The notes beneath the pieces are model-generated. The model saw only the letters and a program-made list of their open reading frames with translations, did no database searches and was not told the origin of the DNA. Shown one piece after another: positions 1 through 5,091 of a DNA stretch of 5,091 nucleotides. The stretch is from CAYVQF01 sp964454015. GTDB lineage: Bacteria > Myxococcota_A > Bradymonadia > UBA4248. The stretch spans positions 1 through 5,091 of the forward strand of contig CAYVQF010000105.1 of the NCBI GenBank assembly GCA_964454015.1, in the 5' to 3' direction. Made by a program: the position numbers and the translations under genes. Numbering within the stretch: the first letter of the stretch is position 1; each line of letters starts with the position of its first letter.

Positions 1-66
1 ACAATAATTCACAACGAGCAAGCCCCATGCCGGCTTTGGTCGTGGATTGTGGTACCTAGCGCCATC

Positions 67-96
67 TTGACGCCGCCGCCGCCGGCCGCAAAAGAT
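67..96 (+). promoter_or_regulatory. Weak sigma70-like promoter candidate upstream of the ATPase gene
   Basis: TTGACG at 67-72 matches five of six bases of the -35 consensus. After an 18-base, very GC-rich spacer comes AAAGAT at 91-96, which matches the -10 consensus at only three of six positions. A start near 103 would leave a leader of about 65 bases before the ATG at 169. The -10 is poor, so this is only the best available candidate; the real promoter may use another sigma factor or lie outside the window. Confidence 0.22.
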
Positions 97-111
97 GCCT
101 CAGCCTGGGCA

Positions 112-125
112 CCGGCCTAGGTCGG
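112..125. repeat. Near-perfect 14-bp palindrome in the ATPase leader
   Basis: CCGGCCTAGGTCGG reads as CCG-N-CCTAGG-N-CGG, an inverted repeat in which only one symmetric pair (G115/T122) does not match. It lies 44 bases before the ATG of the ATPase and just downstream of the candidate promoter, a position where a dimeric repressor could bind. In GC-rich DNA a 14-bp palindrome can arise by chance, so its role is unproven. Confidence 0.25.
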
Positions 126-168
126 CGGCAGGTACCCCGTCTCCCCTCAGCCCAAGGCCAGCTCCCCC

Positions 169-2295
<2,127 letters not shown>

Positions 2296-2317
2296 CCCCC
2301 CTCAGACCCTCAAGTAC

Positions 2318-2347
2318 CTTGCCTGCGGGCGCAGCAAGCCGCGTTTT
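2318..2347 (+). terminator. Possible intrinsic terminator after the ATPase gene
   Basis: Twenty-two bases past the ATPase stop, CTTG (2318-2321) and CTGC (2323-2326) pair with GCAG (2331-2334) and CAAG (2335-2338). This gives an 8-bp stem with one bulged C and a GGGC loop. A run of only four T (2344-2347) follows five bases later. The short, displaced T-run makes termination uncertain, but the hairpin supports treating the ATPase and the transporter as separate transcription units. Confidence 0.35.
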
Positions 2348-2448
2348 GGCAGCTTCTGCATAGGTTTTTGGCCAACCCTCACGCAGCCCTGCGCTGGTAA
2401 GCTGGCGCCGCATCCAGGGCGCCCCTCCTCCCAAGGTAGTGCAGCCCC

Positions 2449-3801
2449 ATGATGAGCTCCATCCGGCGCTATTTCGCCGCGGCACCCCACATCGCCCGCC
2501 TCCCCGACGATGAAGTCCGCCGCCTCTACCCGAGCTTCCGCCGGCGCATCCTCGAGGCCACCTTCTTCGGCTACGCCATCTTCTATGTCGTGCGCAACAA
2601 CCTCTCGGTGGTCGCCAAGGACATGGAAGGCGCCCTCCACTACGACAAATCCGACGTCGGCTCCATCCTCGCCATCACGGCCATCACCTACGGCCTGGGC
2701 AAGTTCGTCATGGGCGCCGTCTCCGACCGCAGCGACCCGCGCAAACTCATGGCCTTTGGCCTCCTCCTCACGGCGCTGTGCAACTTCGCCTTCGGCGCCG
2801 TGTCCTCCTTCCCAGTCCACCTCACCCTGTGGGCCCTCAACGGCTTCGTCCAGGGCATGGGCTGGCCCCCCTGCGGCCGCCTCATGGGCCACTGGTACTC
2901 CGAACGCGAGCGCGGCCTGACCTTCAGCATCTGGAACACCTCCCACAACCTGGGCGGCGGCCTCGCCGGCATCCTCGCCGCCTTCGCGGCGCAGCACTTC
3001 GGCGGCTGGCAGGCCGCCTTCTGGTTCCCCGGCATCATCGCCACCCTCGGCTCGGTCTACCTCTTCTGGCGCCTGCGCGACACCCCTCAGTCCGTCGGCC
3101 TCCCGGCCATCGAAGAGTACAACGACGACTGGCCCGTCGGCGCCGACAAAAGCGCCGACCACGAGCGCGAGCTCACCACCAAAGAGCTCCTCTTCAAGTA
3201 CGTCCTCAACAACAAGTGGGTGTGGCTCCTGGCCTTCGCCAATTTCTTCGCCTACATCGCCCGCTACGCCATGCTCGACTGGGGCCCCACCTACCTACGC
3301 GAGATGAAAAACGCCACGGGCATCGGCGGCGGCTGGGCCATCCTCGCCATCGAGTTCGGCGGCATCCCCTCCACCATCCTCCTCGGCTGGCTCTCGGATC
3401 GCCTCGGCGGCCGCCGCGGCATGGTCGCCGTGCTGTGCATGGTCCCCATCTTCGTCGCCTACCTCATCATGTCCTACACACCCGCTGGCTTCCTCTGGCT
3501 CGACATGACCATGCTGGTCCTCATCGGCTTCTTCATCTACCCCGTCATCAACTTCATCGTCATCATGGCCCTCGACCTCACCTCCAAGAAAGCCATCGGC
3601 ACCGCCGCCGGCTTCATCGGCCTCTTCGGCTACATCGGCCGCACGGTCCAAGCCAAAGGCATCGGCTCCCTCCAGGTCTACCTCGACAGCCACTACGGCG
3701 CCGAGGTCGCCTGGAACGGCGTCATCTACGCCGTCCTCGTCTGCACCCTGGCCACCATCGTCCTGCTGGCCTTCACCTGGAAGATGCGGCCCCAAGCCTG
3801 A
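2449..3801 (+). CDS. GlpT-like organophosphate:phosphate antiporter (MFS, OPA family)
   Basis: A 450-residue inner-membrane transporter with twelve predicted helices, of the organophosphate:phosphate antiporter family (GlpT, UhpT, UhpC, PgtP). These exchange a sugar phosphate or glycerol-3-phosphate for inorganic phosphate. The N-terminus (APHIARLPDDE) matches E. coli GlpT (APHKARLPAAE), which supports the start at 2449 (or Met2, 2452); an in-frame TAG at 2437-2439 excludes anything earlier. Visible family motifs are FFGYAIFYVVRNN (39-51), the loop GAVSDRSDPRK (89-99), QGMGWPPCGR (135-144), SHNLGGG (165-171), RYAMLDWGPTYL (272-283) and the second-half loop GWLSDRLGGRRG (313-324). GlpT Arg45, His165, Arg269 and Asp274 correspond to Arg49, His166, Arg272 and Asp277. 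Lys46 of GlpT is replaced by Asn50, and the late helices carry unusual Arg398 and Lys403, so the substrate may differ from glycerol-3-phosphate. No glpQ, glpK or uhpAB neighbour is present. Its stop lies seven bases from that of the convergent lipoprotein gene. Confidence 0.93.
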   Translation: MMSSIRRYFAAAPHIARLPDDEVRRLYPSFRRRILEATFFGYAIFYVVRNNLSVVAKDMEGALHYDKSDVGSILAITAITYGLGKFVMGAVSDRSDPRKLMAFGLLLTALCNFAFGAVSSFPVHLTLWALNGFVQGMGWPPCGRLMGHWYSERERGLTFSIWNTSHNLGGGLAGILAAFAAQHFGGWQAAFWFPGIIATLGSVYLFWRLRDTPQSVGLPAIEEYNDDWPVGADKSADHERELTTKELLFKYVLNNKWVWLLAFANFFAYIARYAMLDWGPTYLREMKNATGIGGGWAILAIEFGGIPSTILLGWLSDRLGGRRGMVAVLCMVPIFVAYLIMSYTPAGFLWLDMTMLVLIGFFIYPVINFIVIMALDLTSKKAIGTAAGFIGLFGYIGRTVQAKGIGSLQVYLDSHYGAEVAWNGVIYAVLVCTLATIVLLAFTWKMRPQA

Positions 3802-3808
3802 GCCGGCC

Positions 3809-4249
3809 TCACTCCCCGTCGCCGACGCAGATCACCGGCGGCGCCGCCTTGCGCGTGCACTCCGGCACGCTCGCCCCTTGGAAGGAGAAAGCCACGCACA
3901 TCCCCTCCACACACTGCGGCTGGTCCAACGGGATGCCGTCACAGCCCTCGGGACAAATCCCGTCGACCTCCGCGGCCCAGGCCCGGTTCACCGCACCGTA
4001 GCGACAGGTGTTGATACAATCCCCATCGACCTTGCAGGCAAAGCGGTCCTCCGTCGCATAAACCAAACTCCCCTCGCAGGTCCCTCCAGAGACGGCCGCG
4101 CCAGCTTCTGGGCCACCCTCGGCAGGGCGCACGCTAGCCTGGTCAGACCCTGCGCTCGCGTTCTCATTTTTGTTGCATCCACACACGGCGAGCACCGCCA
4201 GCAGGAGGAAGAGGTAGAAGACAGCGCCAGAACCCACACGCATAACCAT
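3809..4249 (-). CDS. Cysteine-rich secreted lipoprotein, function unknown
   Basis: A 146-residue protein with a lipoprotein signal peptide: short basic n-region (MVMR), hydrophobic core AVFYLFLLLAVLAV (9-22), and a lipobox most likely V-C-G-Cys25, though L-A-V-Cys23 is possible. Residues about 26-57 are a low-complexity Ala/Gly/Ser/Glu linker. The remainder holds ten cysteines (58, 72, 78, 82, 99, 103, 113, 118, 131, 141), enough for five disulfides, with the core FACKVDGDCINTCRYGAVN at 70-88 followed by Trp91. Similar C-rich lipoproteins with a GAVN-x2-W segment are, to my recollection, common in Myxococcota and Bradymonadota and have no assigned role. The protein should be anchored to a membrane, facing the periplasm or the outside. 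Met3 (4243) is an alternative start with a better-placed GGGA. The open frame extends upstream to 4696, but that part runs across the opposite-strand UvrA-like gene and would bury the signal peptide, so it is not used. Codons end in G far more than in the plus-strand genes, matching the strand's C-over-G bias. Confidence 0.82.
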   Translation of the reverse strand: MVMRVGSGAVFYLFLLLAVLAVCGCNKNENASAGSDQASVRPAEGGPEAGAAVSGGTCEGSLVYATEDRFACKVDGDCINTCRYGAVNRAWAAEVDGICPEGCDGIPLDQPQCVEGMCVAFSFQGASVPECTRKAAPPVICVGDGE

Positions 4250-4294
4250 CCCACGCTTAAGGGGACGTGCACCTTTGCCCGCCACCGCCCACGC

Positions 4295-4324
4295 ACCATA
4301 AAAAGAGTGACCTCGACCCGTCAA
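4295..4324 (-). promoter_or_regulatory. Sigma70-type promoter for the lipoprotein gene
   Basis: Read on the minus strand, TTGACG (4324-4319, five of six -35 bases) is followed after 18 bases by TATGGT (4300-4295, four of six -10 bases). The spacer is richer in T than its surroundings. Transcription would begin near 4288, giving a leader of about 40 bases before the ATG at 4249. It is the best promoter match I found in the window. Confidence 0.45.
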
Positions 4325-4373
4325 CCAAAGAGGGGTAAATAGCAGCGCGCAGCGTCCTAGACCGTCACCCCCT

Positions 4374-4379
4374 GAGAGG
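4374..4379 (+). promoter_or_regulatory. Ribosome-binding site supporting the GTG start of the UvrA-like gene
   Basis: GAGAGG ends nine bases before the GTG at 4389. Its purine-rich match to the Shine-Dalgarno consensus, together with the UvrA-like N-terminus that begins right after it, is the reason for choosing this non-ATG start. Confidence 0.5.
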
Positions 4380-4388
4380 CACCGCACC

Positions 4389-5069
4389 GTGGGCAAAGCC
4401 ATTGAAATCATCAACGCTCGGGCCAACAACCTCAAGGGCTTCGACCTAGACATCCCCCGTGACCGCCTGGTCGTCTTCACCGGGGTCTCCGGCTCGGGCA
4501 AATCCTCCCTCGTCTTTGACACGTTGCACACCGAAGCCCAACGGCAGCTCATCGAGACCTTCAGCACCTTCGCCCGGCGGCGCCTGCCCAAGCTCACTCG
4601 CCCCCCAGTCGATGCCATCCACAACCTGGCCACATCGATCCTCATCGACCAACGGCGCCTGGGCCGCAATCTGCGATCCACCGTCGGCACGGTCACGGAG
4701 ATCTACACCTATCTGCGCCTGCTCTTCTCTCGCTGCAGCCACCCCCCCGGCCTGGCCTCATTCCACTTCTCCTTCAACCACCCCGCGGGCATGTGCCCAG
4801 CCTGTCGGGGCCTTGGGCAACGCCTCACCTTCGACACCAGCGCCCTCCTGGATCGGGAGAAGTCCCTGCGCCAAGGCGCCATCCTCCACCCAGACTTCAA
4901 GCTCAATGGCTGGAAGTGGCGAGAGCTCATCGGGGCAGAGATCTTCGCAAACGACACCCCCTTGGCCGCTTGGACGCCTGGAGAGATCGAGCGACTCCTC
5001 CACAGCGAGGCCGTCCCCATCGAGAAGAAGCACGGCGCTGTATTGGTCCAGCGTAAACGCGACTCGTGA
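4389..5069 (+). CDS. Truncated UvrA-like ABC ATPase (class II type), N-terminal part only
   Basis: The 226-residue frame is the start of a UvrA-family ATPase: NARANNLKGFDLDIP at 9-23, Walker A GVSGSGKSS at 32-40 (Lys38), the segment DQRRLGRNLRSTVGTVTEI, and SFNHPAGMCPACRGLG with a single Cys pair (Cys136, Cys139) of the zinc module. The short spacing between Walker A and the Cys pair, and the absence of the first CxxC, fit the shorter class II UvrA-like proteins rather than the repair subunit UvrA (about 940 residues). Family members, as I recall, run to roughly 750-850 residues, so the LSGGQ-type signature, the first Walker B and the whole second ATPase half are missing. Similarity seems to stop near residue 216, after which ten residues (AVLVQRKRDS) lead to TGA. 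The fragment is probably non-functional. Relatives act in DNA damage tolerance or drug resistance, but this copy's role is unknown. It is divergent from the lipoprotein gene. Confidence 0.75.
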   Translation: MGKAIEIINARANNLKGFDLDIPRDRLVVFTGVSGSGKSSLVFDTLHTEAQRQLIETFSTFARRRLPKLTRPPVDAIHNLATSILIDQRRLGRNLRSTVGTVTEIYTYLRLLFSRCSHPPGLASFHFSFNHPAGMCPACRGLGQRLTFDTSALLDREKSLRQGAILHPDFKLNGWKWRELIGAEIFANDTPLAAWTPGEIERLLHSEAVPIEKKHGAVLVQRKRDS

Positions 5070-5091
5070 GGTTTGAGCGATAGCGACTCTG
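5037..5091. other. Composition break inside the UvrA-like gene; possible junction with foreign DNA
   Basis: The last 55 bases hold 30 G+C (55%), well below the preceding coding DNA, and G outnumbers C (18 to 12) whereas C dominates everywhere before. The change coincides with the loss of UvrA similarity and an in-frame stop. The heptamer GCGACTC occurs twice here (5059-5065 and 5083-5089). This could be the end of an insertion sequence or a recombination or assembly joint; the stretch is too short to identify. Confidence 0.4.

Noticed and set aside
1..28. Possible start of a leftward gene (ATG at 28 on the minus strand, nine open codons to the edge)
   Set aside because: Nine codons are too few to judge and no ribosome-binding site or similarity is visible.
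2302..3162. A 286-codon minus-strand frame opposite the transporter
   Set aside because: It is antisense to conserved transporter helices and has a low-complexity Gly/Glu/Ala/Asp composition; a shadow frame.
3837..3848. Perfect 12-bp palindrome GGCGGCGCCGCC near the convergent gene ends
   Set aside because: It is made of Ala-Ala-Pro-Pro codons of the lipoprotein and has no T-run on either side, so it is likely a by-product of GC-rich coding and not a terminator.
4313..4340. TCGACC-16-GTAAAT as a promoter for the UvrA-like gene
   Set aside because: The boxes match the consensus at only four and three of six positions, which is not better than chance in this spacer.
3878..4342. A 154-codon plus-strand frame across the lipoprotein gene
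   Set aside because: The opposite strand has a signal peptide, lipobox and patterned cysteines, while this frame shows no domain and no convincing ribosome-binding site.
4250..4696. Upstream extension of the lipoprotein frame to a 295-residue protein
   Set aside because: The extra part overlaps the opposite-strand UvrA-like gene, is rich in Arg and Ser like a shadow frame, and would place the signal peptide in the middle of the protein.

Overview
The window is a GC-rich (roughly two-thirds G+C) bacterial segment with four genes. They are an AAA+ ATPase of the type found with extracellular contractile injection systems (+), a GlpT-like organophosphate:phosphate antiporter (+), a cysteine-rich secreted lipoprotein (-), and the N-terminal part of a UvrA-like ABC ATPase (+). 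The very high GC content, the eCIS-type ATPase and a lipoprotein with a Cys-rich 'C-x5-C-x3-C-R-x-GAVN-x2-W' core point to the Myxococcota/Bradymonadota (former delta-proteobacterial) lineages. That assignment is inference from style; no rRNA or other taxonomic marker is present.

Layout. Positions 1-168 are a leader with a weak promoter-like pair and a near-palindrome. Positions 169-2295 encode the ATPase, with a degenerate first nucleotide-binding module followed by a fully canonical one. Positions 2296-2448 are an intergenic spacer with a terminator-like hairpin. Positions 2449-3801 encode the 12-helix transporter, whose N-terminus follows E. coli GlpT closely but which has lost the lysine next to the substrate arginine. 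Seven bases after it, the convergent lipoprotein gene ends; it runs leftward from 4249 to 3809. Positions 4250-4388 separate it from the divergent UvrA-like gene and hold a fairly good sigma70-type promoter for the lipoprotein. The UvrA-like frame starts at GTG 4389 and stops after only 226 codons. At the same point base composition drops and its strand bias flips, so the gene is probably cut by an inserted or joined foreign sequence that continues past the window edge.

The four genes do not look like one operon or pathway: orientations are mixed, the spacers are large enough for separate promoters, and the functions are unrelated. No other injection-system gene (sheath, tube, baseplate, spike) is visible, so the ATPase is either at the edge of such a locus or a stand-alone member of its family. 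I see no convincing new multi-gene system. The points most worth checking are the UvrA-like gene break, the two-module ATPase with a dead-looking first module, the altered binding-site and helix residues of the transporter, and the lipoprotein's ten-cysteine domain. There is no tRNA, rRNA, CRISPR array or complete insertion sequence, and no gene-free stretch above 300 bases.
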